Below are positions 1 through 5,887 of a DNA stretch of 6,407 bases, one piece after another. Source of the DNA: Oscillospiraceae bacterium (lineage in GTDB: Bacteria; Bacillota; Clostridia; Oscillospirales; Ruminococcaceae); assembly GCA_009782665.1 (NCBI GenBank), contig WRIP01000078.1, forward strand, positions 1 to 6,407. Direction: 5' to 3'. The notes under the pieces are model-generated. The model searched no databases, had not been told where the DNA came from, and was given only the letters and a program-made list of their open reading frames with translations. Numbering within the stretch: position 1 is the stretch's first letter; the number at the start of each line of letters is the position of its first letter. A program made the position numbers and the translations under genes.

Positions 1-20
1 AGATATTTCTACAGGATGAT

Positions 21-659
21 ATGGATGCGCTTTTACGGTTACAGTTCGAAGAAACCTTATCAAATCAATTTACCATCTTTGTAGATGAGAGTATAATCGG
101 AAATAGAAACTCAACCGAAGTGTTTTTACTAAGTCATACAGATCTACAGCCGGTTACGATACAACAGGAGTTTGATATCTACGAACTCTTTGTTAGACAG
201 ATGCCTTTGGTTTCCCGCAGTTTCTATAACGTTAACAAGAAATTTATCTGTATACCTTCTGACACAGCACCCAGGGAGACTATTGAAGATGAGTTACTCT
301 GGAGATACTGGTACTACCTGAACGAATCCGAGTTGGGATACGCATTTGCGTCCTATGTGAATATCCCGCTCAACCTCAACATCGGAATACCCGATGTATG
401 GCTTGACAGTGTAATCATCAGTGAACATGAAGAAGATTCACGGTTGTTTCAGTTTTGTGTAGCACAGACCGGCGAGGTCATATTCGAACTCAAGGTTTTT
501 AGGATGGACGAGAGTATGACTGAATACCAAGATTTGGGATTTCAGAATGTAGGTGTAGGGTTAGGTGGAATATATAGGTATATGTATAAAGCATATGACG
601 GTTGTTCACTGTCGAGTCTCGTATATATAACAAACCATTTCTATAGTGTTGCAAACTAA
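21..659 (+). CDS. Unrecognised soluble protein upstream of a two-component system
   Basis: I do not recognise this 212-residue protein and assign no function. It is acidic and rich in aromatic residues (for example WRYWYY at about residues 94-99), with no signal peptide, no membrane segment and no catalytic motif I can name, so it is probably cytoplasmic. The N-terminal half is mixed and polar; the C-terminal 40 residues are glycine- and tyrosine-rich (GVGLGG, YRYMYKAYDG). The start at 21 is supported by AGGA at 13-16 and by a TGA at 17-19 in another frame, giving a TGA-T-ATG junction like the one between the next two genes. However, its own frame stays open to the window edge, so a longer protein starting upstream cannot be excluded. 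It ends 11 bases before the response regulator start, so co-transcription is likely. A role as an accessory factor of that pathway is inference from position only. Confidence 0.75.
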   Translation: MDALLRLQFEETLSNQFTIFVDESIIGNRNSTEVFLLSHTDLQPVTIQQEFDIYELFVRQMPLVSRSFYNVNKKFICIPSDTAPRETIEDELLWRYWYYLNESELGYAFASYVNIPLNLNIGIPDVWLDSVIISEHEEDSRLFQFCVAQTGEVIFELKVFRMDESMTEYQDLGFQNVGVGLGGIYRYMYKAYDGCSLSSLVYITNHFYSVAN

Positions 660-670
660 GAGGAGACGGT

Positions 671-1366
671 ATGAAGCGATTATTAGTCGTAGAAGATGAA
701 TACGCCATCAGGGATCTCTTAACCTTGAATCTGACTAAGGTCGGGTACATGGTCGAGGCAGTTGAGAGTGCTGAACGAGCACTTGAGATTATCATTAACG
801 ATCCCGATAGATTTGATGTAGCTATTCTCGATATTATGCTTCCGGGTATCAGCGGTTTCGAGCTCTGTGAACGTATTAGAAGGAAGAATCAGGTGATTGG
901 TATAATCATGCTGACTGCCAGAACGATGGAACCTGATAAGGTCAGAGCGTTAGCTATCGGCGCAGATGATTATGTCACTAAACCTTTCAGCCTCAACGAA
1001 CTTATTGCAAGGGTGGATGCAGTTTACCGCAGAACGTTAGTCGGCCCTCCTAGACAATCGGAAGCCAAAGAACTCATCTGTGGGAATTTCGTATTGGATC
1101 TCAGTTCCCGTCTACTAAAAAAGAATGATCAACCATTAGATCTAACCCAGGTTGAGTTTCAGATAATGGAACTGTTCTTTAAGAATCAAGGTGTAGCACT
1201 CGATCGAGAAACCATAATGGGTAAGGTGTGGGGTACATCATACTACGGCGACGTCAAGATAGTCGACGTCAATATACGCAGACTTCGTATGAAGGTTGAG
1301 GATGACCCTTCCAACCCGGTCAATATTGTGACTGTATGGGGTTATGGATACCGTTGGACAACCTGA
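671..1366 (+). CDS. OmpR/PhoB-family response regulator transcription factor
   Basis: This 231-residue protein is a DNA-binding response regulator that should be phosphorylated by the kinase encoded immediately downstream. The receiver domain spans about residues 1-120. It has the acidic pocket E8-D9, the phosphoacceptor D54 in the context LDIMLPG, the switch threonine T82 (LTAR), the aromatic switch Y101 and the invariant K104 in DDYVTKPF. The C-terminal winged-helix domain (about residues 133-231) shows the LTQVEFQIMELF start and the VDVNIRRLRMKVEDD recognition-helix region, ending in WGYGYRW as is typical of OmpR/PhoB proteins. Length is normal for the family. A strong ribosome site, AGGAG at 661-665, fixes the ATG at 671. 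The regulon cannot be read from the sequence; I avoid names such as PhoP, WalR or ResD because motifs alone do not separate them. Confidence 0.95.
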   Translation: MKRLLVVEDEYAIRDLLTLNLTKVGYMVEAVESAERALEIIINDPDRFDVAILDIMLPGISGFELCERIRRKNQVIGIIMLTARTMEPDKVRALAIGADDYVTKPFSLNELIARVDAVYRRTLVGPPRQSEAKELICGNFVLDLSSRLLKKNDQPLDLTQVEFQIMELFFKNQGVALDRETIMGKVWGTSYYGDVKIVDVNIRRLRMKVEDDPSNPVNIVTVWGYGYRWTT

Positions 1367-1367
1367 T

Positions 1368-2816
1368 ATGACAGATTTGAATGTAATAATTAAGAAGAAA
1401 TCCAGACGCAGAGGGATAACTACCAGATGGTTAGTCGGCAGCCTAGTTTGGACCGTAATAATCTTAATCACCGGTGCTCTTGTGGTTATATACTCCATCC
1501 GTGATAGTTTCTATAGTTATGCTCAGCTATCATTGCTGCACAGCATAGAACAGGCATACAATGACATCATAACCGGTGGCGGAGCTACCGATATTGAACG
1601 GGAACAAACGTTACGTACCATTGTTCAGGAGTTTATGGAGCATGAACGCTATGAGTTGATGGCACTCGATAACAATGGGTATGTCATACTCACTTCGAGT
1701 GGATTTCAGTTCACACAGGACCAACCACTCTCCGACTTCATAGAGGCAAAAAACTCTCCTACATTGATGTCAGAAAGCATAGGATATTCCGATACCGGTG
1801 AACATATTATCTCAAGATCAATAGCTTTCGCCAATCCCATCAACAGTCAGATAGCAGCTATTCGCATGGTTACCTCTCTGAGACTGTTTGATGCACGACT
1901 GACTGAAATCATATATATTGTTATTTTAGTCGGGTGTTTGATACTGCTCTTTACTATATTTTCGGGAGTATTCTTTATCCGCTCGATTGTAATCCCCATT
2001 CAAACAATCGGGATGTCGGCCCGGCGGATTACCGACGGCGACTATTCGGTGAGAATAGATAATCGCTATGAGGATGAAATCGGTGATCTCTGTAATATCA
2101 TCAATGATATGGCAGTCGGTCTTGACGATGCGGAGCGTATGAAGAATGACTTCATCTCCTCTGTTTCACATGAGCTCAGAACTCCACTCACTGCTATACG
2201 TGGATGGGGAGAAACTATCCTCACCTCCGATATCAATGATGTGGATACGAGAGATAAGGGGATGAAAATCATAACAGGGGAGACTGAACGATTGAGTCTA
2301 ATGGTTGAGGACCTCTTGGACTTCTCCAGGCTACAAACCGGAAATATCTTAGTGACTAGAGCACCAATAGATATTGTGGCTGAGCTGTCAGAGTCGGTTA
2401 TGACCTTCGAAAACCGAGCAAAGGGGCTCGGGGTGTCGTTGATATATGAAGAACCACCCGAGAGCCACCCGGTATTTGCTGACCGAAACCGTCTGAGACA
2501 GGTGTTTTCGAATCTACTGGAGAATGCACTCAAGTATTCTAGACCCGGAGATACCATCACGGTTGAAGCCACTACAACACCCTCTAGAATTATCATATCC
2601 TTTACCGATGTGGGCATCGGCATTCCGGATGACGATATATCACGTATTACCGAACGATATTTCCGCGCTAAGAATTCTCTACCGGGCACCGGAATAGGGT
2701 TGTCGCTGGTAAAAGAAATCATGGACCGGCATGACGGAGAACTGACTATAGATAGTAAACTCGGAGAAGGCACCAAGGTTACGATTTCGTTACCACGTCT
2801 ACCGATATTGAGCTAA
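1368..2816 (+). CDS. Membrane sensor histidine kinase (HAMP, HisKA, HATPase)
   Basis: This is the partner kinase of the preceding regulator. I prefer the ATG at 1368 (482 aa), one base after the regulator's stop (TGATATG, coupled translation); an in-frame ATG at 1344 would add eight residues overlapping that gene and has no spaced ribosome site. Residues below count from 1368. A basic N-terminus precedes TM1 (about 21-44). An extracytoplasmic sensor of about 130 residues follows, with a YELMALDNNGYVILTSSGF stretch suggestive of a PDC/Cache-like fold (inference). Next come TM2 (about 181-206) and a HAMP domain (about 205-257). The H box SSVSHELRTPLTAIRGW has phosphoacceptor H268. The ATPase domain has N382 and N386 (NLLEN), the D box D414-VGIG, an F box (ERYFRAKNS) and the G2 box G440-TGIG. 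All catalytic motifs are intact, as in PhoR-type kinases. The signal sensed is unknown. Confidence 0.94.
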   Translation: MTDLNVIIKKKSRRRGITTRWLVGSLVWTVIILITGALVVIYSIRDSFYSYAQLSLLHSIEQAYNDIITGGGATDIEREQTLRTIVQEFMEHERYELMALDNNGYVILTSSGFQFTQDQPLSDFIEAKNSPTLMSESIGYSDTGEHIISRSIAFANPINSQIAAIRMVTSLRLFDARLTEIIYIVILVGCLILLFTIFSGVFFIRSIVIPIQTIGMSARRITDGDYSVRIDNRYEDEIGDLCNIINDMAVGLDDAERMKNDFISSVSHELRTPLTAIRGWGETILTSDINDVDTRDKGMKIITGETERLSLMVEDLLDFSRLQTGNILVTRAPIDIVAELSESVMTFENRAKGLGVSLIYEEPPESHPVFADRNRLRQVFSNLLENALKYSRPGDTITVEATTTPSRIIISFTDVGIGIPDDDISRITERYFRAKNSLPGTGIGLSLVKEIMDRHDGELTIDSKLGEGTKVTISLPRLPILS

Positions 2817-2829
2817 TAAAGGAAAAACA

Positions 2830-3759
2830 ATGAAAAAAAAAGAAGAATTTCAAACCTCAATAGGAGGTCAAGCTCTCATTGAAGGTATATACATGAGATC
2901 TCCCTCAATGACCTGTCTTGCTGTCAGAAAGCCGGATGGAGAGATATTTTTAGAGACTGATCAAATCAGTCCCTCAAAAATATCGAACATTCCATTTGTT
3001 CGTGGAGCCTATTCGGTCATCGATAGTATGATTAAGGGATACAGGTTCATTATGAAGTCTGCCGATATAGCAATAGAAGAGGAGTTAGAAATTAAAGAGG
3101 GGGAAGGTGAAGCTGAGGAACCTAAGAAAGAAAGCAAGATGGATGACAAGACTTTCACAGTTATCGGAGCCATCAGTGCGGTTTTAGGCGGGTTACTTGC
3201 AGTAGTACTGTTTATGATCGTCCCCACATTTCTAACCGGTCTAGTCGGGAAGTTAATGCCATTGAACGGTTGGCAGGCAGCCGTGGAAGGATTACTCAAG
3301 ATTGTTATCTTTGTGCTTTATCTGTTTTTAGTAACCAGAATGAAGGATATCCGTCGTGTGTTTGAGTATCACGGAGCAGAGCACAAGTCTATTGCATGCT
3401 ATGAAGCACGAGCAGAACTAACGGTTGAGAATGTTAGAGAGTATCCGAGATTTCATCCCAGATGTGGTACCAGCTATCTCTTCCTGGTACTTATTATCTC
3501 AATCGCAATATTCTCATTTGTACCCTTTACCAATACACTGTTAAGAGCAGGGATAAAGTTGCTGATGATACCGGTTATCATGTCTATTGCCTACGAAGCA
3601 CTCAGATATGCCGGTAAACACAGTAATATCATTGCAAAGGTGCTCTCATACCCTGGACTACTAGTTCAACGTCTGACCGCTTTTGAACCGGACGATGACC
3701 AAATTGAGGTTGCTTTAGCAGCTTTGAAACAGGTAATACCTGAAGATGGGGAAGTCTGA
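2830..3759 (+). CDS. DUF1385 (YqhQ-type) integral membrane protein
   Basis: This 309-residue protein matches the DUF1385 family (B. subtilis YqhQ), whose biochemical role I do not know to be established. The diagnostic N-terminus GGQALIEGIYMRSP (12-25) is followed by AVRKPDGEI and IPFVRG. A charged linker (about 83-107, very Glu/Lys-rich) precedes hydrophobic segments at about 109-138 and 150-170. The family's most conserved block comes next: HGAEHK at 181-186 and RFHPRCGTSY with H209, R211, C212 and G213. Two further hydrophobic segments lie at about 216-234 and 237-256. Clustered His, Glu and Cys beside the membrane suggest a metal or catalytic site (inference). AAAGGA at 2818-2823 is the ribosome site. 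It starts 13 bases after the kinase stop, and its stop overlaps the prmC start by one base. DUF1385 next to prmC is a familiar Firmicutes pairing, but rpmE and prfA are absent here. Confidence 0.92.
   Translation: MKKKEEFQTSIGGQALIEGIYMRSPSMTCLAVRKPDGEIFLETDQISPSKISNIPFVRGAYSVIDSMIKGYRFIMKSADIAIEEELEIKEGEGEAEEPKKESKMDDKTFTVIGAISAVLGGLLAVVLFMIVPTFLTGLVGKLMPLNGWQAAVEGLLKIVIFVLYLFLVTRMKDIRRVFEYHGAEHKSIACYEARAELTVENVREYPRFHPRCGTSYLFLVLIISIAIFSFVPFTNTLLRAGIKLLMIPVIMSIAYEALRYAGKHSNIIAKVLSYPGLLVQRLTAFEPDDDQIEVALAALKQVIPEDGEV
2943..2984. repeat. Long imperfect inverted repeat inside the DUF1385 gene
   Basis: The left arm is GATATTTTT (2943-2951), AGA (2952-2954) and GACTGAT (2955-2961); the loop is CAA (2962-2964). 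The right arm is ATCAGTC (2965-2971), CCTC (2972-2975) and AAAAATATC (2976-2984). The outer 9 bp and inner 7 bp are perfect. Between them G2953-C2973 and A2952-T2974 also pair, leaving one A/C mismatch and one bulged C. It covers codons 38-52, between the conserved PDGEI and IPFVRG motifs. No T-tract follows the stem on either strand, so it is not an intrinsic terminator. An mRNA hairpin affecting translation or decay is possible but unproven. Confidence 0.8.
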
Positions 3760-4592
3760 TGAACCTCAAGCAGCTTCATCGATTGGTTAAGGAACAATTA
3801 AAGCTAGCATCAATCGAGAATCAAAACGAAGCTAGAGTTATAGTCGAGGTGGCAACCGGTCAGGAGTTCACTAACCTTACAAGCGACAATATTGTGTCCG
3901 ATGAGATAGTTAATCTAACTCTAGCATTAGTAGATAAACGAAAAAGTGGTTATCCGCTCCAATATATCGCAACTACATGGTCATTTATGGATTTCGAGCT
4001 TTCGGTAGGCCCCGGAGTACTGATACCTAGACCTGAAACCGAAACTACCGCAAAGGTGGCTATAGACTGCCTTAAAAACGTAGTTAATCCCAACGTTATT
4101 GATCTCTGTAGTGGCACGGGAGCTATAGCTATCGCTATTAGAAGAGCATATATTGTTCAAACAATTACTGCACTTGAAAAGTATGATGAAGCATTCAGCT
4201 ATCTGAGAAAGAATTCGCAAAACTATGATATCAATATCGTTAAAGCCGATGTGTTCGGTTATGAATCACTCTTAGTAGATAATTCGCTAGATTTGATAGT
4301 TTCCAATCCACCCTATGTATCTAAACAAGAGTATGTTACACTTGAAAGAGAACTATACTTTGAACCGAAATATGCACTTAGTGATGAAGCCGATGGACTG
4401 ACTTTCTATAGATATATATCAAATGCATATAGGTCGAAACTTAAGCAACAGGCATATTTGGTTTTTGAAGTAGCATCTCAAAGAGCAAATGACGTAAAAG
4501 GTATATTAAAGAGTTTGTCATATGGTAAAATAGAGATAATATCGGATGAGTATGGAATGGATAGAGTAGTGGTTGCACAAAAAATGGACTAA
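3759..4592 (+). CDS. prmC: Peptide chain release factor N5-glutamine methyltransferase
   Basis: PrmC (HemK) uses S-adenosylmethionine to methylate the glutamine of the GGQ motif of release factors RF1 and RF2 in the cytoplasm, which improves translation termination. The 277 residues match the family length. A helical N-terminal substrate-binding domain (about 1-75) is followed by the linker motif PLQYIATTWSF and then VGPGVLIPRPETE (LIPRPETE at 88-95). The Rossmann methyltransferase fold has motif I DLCSGTG (115-121), an acidic ribose-binding residue E140 (ALEKYD) and the catalytic NPPY at 183-186, which holds the target glutamine amide. The ATG at 3759 overlaps the upstream stop by one base (TGATG), and GGGGAAG at 3748-3754 can serve as ribosome site, so translation is probably coupled to the DUF1385 gene. 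Its usual neighbour prfA is not adjacent. The gene is visibly more AT-rich than the kinase or recA, but all motifs are intact. Confidence 0.95.
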   Translation: MNLKQLHRLVKEQLKLASIENQNEARVIVEVATGQEFTNLTSDNIVSDEIVNLTLALVDKRKSGYPLQYIATTWSFMDFELSVGPGVLIPRPETETTAKVAIDCLKNVVNPNVIDLCSGTGAIAIAIRRAYIVQTITALEKYDEAFSYLRKNSQNYDINIVKADVFGYESLLVDNSLDLIVSNPPYVSKQEYVTLERELYFEPKYALSDEADGLTFYRYISNAYRSKLKQQAYLVFEVASQRANDVKGILKSLSYGKIEIISDEYGMDRVVVAQKMD

Positions 4593-4598
4593 CAAACT

Positions 4599-4612
4599 GT
4601 TGCAAAAGCAAC
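4599..4612. repeat. Short perfect hairpin after prmC
   Basis: GTTGC (4599-4603) and GCAAC (4608-4612) pair perfectly around an AAAA loop, six bases after the prmC stop. The stem is short and is followed by GTGCGAAT rather than a T-run, so it does not meet the usual pattern of an intrinsic terminator. It may still pause transcription or protect the operon's 3' end. Confidence 0.5.
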
Positions 4613-4615
4613 GTG

Positions 4616-4629
4616 CGAATAGCTGTTAT
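4616..4629. promoter_or_regulatory. Candidate degenerate LexA (SOS) box upstream of recA
   Basis: CGAATAGCTGTTAT resembles the Gram-positive LexA/DinR operator core GAAC-N4-GTTC, matching six of eight core positions (GAAT and GTTA half-sites). It lies about 145 bases upstream of the recA ATG. AT-rich segments that could be -10 elements follow (TATATAAA at 4647-4654 and CATATAAC at 4708-4715), but neither has a convincing -35 at normal spacing. The position is sensible for an SOS-controlled recA. With one mismatch per half-site it could be chance, and lexA itself is not in the window. Confidence 0.3.
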
Positions 4630-4670
4630 TTAGCAAAAACCCAACATATATAAACATATTCTCTCGCATA

Positions 4671-4686
4671 GTCCGTACTAACGGAC
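4671..4686. repeat. Perfect inverted repeat in the recA upstream region
   Basis: GTCCGT (4671-4676) and ACGGAC (4681-4686) flank a four-base ACTA spacer. With no T-tract after it, it is not an intrinsic terminator. It could be an operator for a dimeric regulator or a hairpin in the recA leader RNA. A second pairing, TAGTC (4669-4673) with GACTA (4700-4704), would compete with this stem; whether that matters is unknown. Confidence 0.5.
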
Positions 4687-4763
4687 AGGTCATTTGCTAG
4701 ACTAATACATATAACGAAACTAACAAATGCTCTTGTGAATGGTGAGTATCATCCAAAGAGACG

Positions 4764-4769
4764 AAGGAG
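4764..4769 (+). promoter_or_regulatory. Ribosome binding site that fixes the recA start
   Basis: AAGGAG at 4764-4769 lies five bases before the ATG at 4775. An in-frame ATG at 4739 has no Shine-Dalgarno sequence before it and would add 12 residues (MVSIIQRDEGED) that match nothing in RecA. The site therefore decides for the 4775 start. Confidence 0.9.
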
Positions 4770-4774
4770 AAGAC

Positions 4775-5881
4775 ATGGCAGAAGCAGTAAAGAAGAGTAA
4801 AGAAGACGCACTGGAAACAGCACTGGCGAATATTGAAAAGAAGTTTGGCAAAGGTTCCATAATGAAGCTCGGGCAAAATGTAAATATGAGCGTTGAGAGT
4901 ATATCGACCGGCTCTATTTCATTAGATATTGCACTGGGTATCGGTGGACTGCCCAAAGGAAGGGTAGTAGAGATTTTCGGTCCTGAGAGTTCGGGAAAAA
5001 CTACCGTAGCACTTCATGTTGTGGCTGAAGCTCAAAAACTCGGCGGTGTTGCAGCATTTATCGATGTCGAACATGCACTTGACCCTATTTATGCCAAGGC
5101 ACTGGGGGTGGATATTGATAATCTCTTAGTATCACAGCCCGACACAGGTGAGCAGGCACTTGAGATATGCGAAGCACTGATACGCTCCGGTGCTATCGAT
5201 GTAGTGGTCATCGACTCGGTAGCTGCCATGGTTACTAAAGCTGAGATTGAAGGAGAGATGGGAGCGTCTCACGTCGGTTTACAGGCGAGATTGATGTCCC
5301 AGGCACTCAGAAAGTTGACCAGTATTATTTCTAAGTACAATACGATTTGCATCTTCATAAACCAACTCCGTGAGAAAATCGGCGGTAGTAACTATGGTTC
5401 GCCTGAGACTACACCCGGAGGACGTGCACTTAAGTTCTATTCATCGGTGCGTATAGATGTTAGAAGAACTGAGACACTAAAGAATGGGTCTGACAGTTAC
5501 GGCAGTAAGACACGAGCTAGGGTGGTAAAGAACAAGGTGGCACCTCCATTCAAGGAGGGGATATTTGATATACTCTACGGAACCGGGATATCCAAAGCAG
5601 GAGAGGTTATTGACTTAGCAACTACTCTGGATATTATCCATAAGTCCGGTTCTTGGTTCACCTACGGTGAACAACGTCTCGGACAGGGAAGAGATAATGT
5701 GCGACGTTACATTCTAGATAATCCCGATCTGATGGCAGAACTTGAACAAAAAATACTTGAAAACAAGGATCAACTGGAAAAGGTCAAAAAAACATCGGTA
5801 CGAGCTCCTTCAAAGAACTCAGATGAGGATGAAAGCCCGAGAGGCGGTTCCGATAGTTCGCTAGACATTGACGTAGAGTAG
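4775..5881 (+). CDS. recA: Recombinase RecA
   Basis: RecA forms ATP-dependent filaments on single-stranded DNA, pairs and exchanges homologous strands, and acts as co-protease for LexA. The 368-residue protein starts at the ATG supported by AAGGAG. The N-terminal polymerisation helix (about 8-32, ALANIEKKFGKGSIMKLG) is followed by the Walker A loop GPESSGKT at 69-76, catalytic E99, Walker B VVVID at 143-147 and loop L1 (EIEGEMGASH, about 157-166). Loop L2 runs about 199-214, followed by PGGRALKFY. The C-terminal domain carries KNKVAPPFKEG and the WFTYGEQRLGQG block, and the tail from about 340 is charged and ends acidic, as usual. Anomaly: L2 reads KIGGSNYGSPETTP where most RecAs have KIGVMFGNPETT, an apparent one-residue gain with tyrosine at the conserved phenylalanine. 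A 182-base gap upstream suggests its own promoter; recX follows after six bases. Confidence 0.98.
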   Translation: MAEAVKKSKEDALETALANIEKKFGKGSIMKLGQNVNMSVESISTGSISLDIALGIGGLPKGRVVEIFGPESSGKTTVALHVVAEAQKLGGVAAFIDVEHALDPIYAKALGVDIDNLLVSQPDTGEQALEICEALIRSGAIDVVVIDSVAAMVTKAEIEGEMGASHVGLQARLMSQALRKLTSIISKYNTICIFINQLREKIGGSNYGSPETTPGGRALKFYSSVRIDVRRTETLKNGSDSYGSKTRARVVKNKVAPPFKEGIFDILYGTGISKAGEVIDLATTLDIIHKSGSWFTYGEQRLGQGRDNVRRYILDNPDLMAELEQKILENKDQLEKVKKTSVRAPSKNSDEDESPRGGSDSSLDIDVE

Positions 5882-5887
5882 GTACTT

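Noticed and set aside
1249..1272. Direct repeat of CGACGTCAA in the response regulator gene
   Set aside because: It encodes the normal family sequence GDVKIVDVN; the repeat follows from the two similar Asp-Val pairs.
1344..1367. Earlier ATG for the histidine kinase
   Set aside because: It would overlap the response regulator by 23 bases and has only GGGG two bases before it. The ATG at 1368 directly after the stop is more plausible, though not proven.
1574..1590. Small hairpin in the kinase gene (CGGTGGC / GCTACCG)
   Set aside because: A seven-pair stem including a G-T wobble, with no T-tract and no regulatory position; it is within what chance would give in a 1.4-kb gene.
2066..2776. Long minus-strand open frame opposite the histidine kinase
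   Set aside because: The plus strand encodes all the kinase motifs in order. The minus-strand translation is serine-rich and resembles no protein, which is typical of an antisense shadow.
3467..3490. Inverted repeat GTACCAG / CTGGTAC in the DUF1385 gene
   Set aside because: It is seven base pairs with a ten-base loop, and the left arm falls on codons for the conserved CGTSY motif. It is probably chance.
4626..4654. Sigma-A type promoter for recA (TTATTT, 17 bases, TATAAA)
   Set aside because: The -10 is acceptable but the -35 matches poorly, and other AT-rich hexamers nearby are equally good, so I cannot place a promoter with confidence.
4739..4774. Upstream in-frame ATG as recA start
   Set aside because: It has no Shine-Dalgarno sequence, its 12 extra residues are unlike RecA, and a strong AAGGAG lies five bases before the ATG at 4775.
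5656..5672. Palindrome GTTCACC-TAC-GGTGAAC in recA
   Set aside because: It falls in the codons of the conserved WFTYGEQ block far from any start, and protein constraint is a sufficient explanation.
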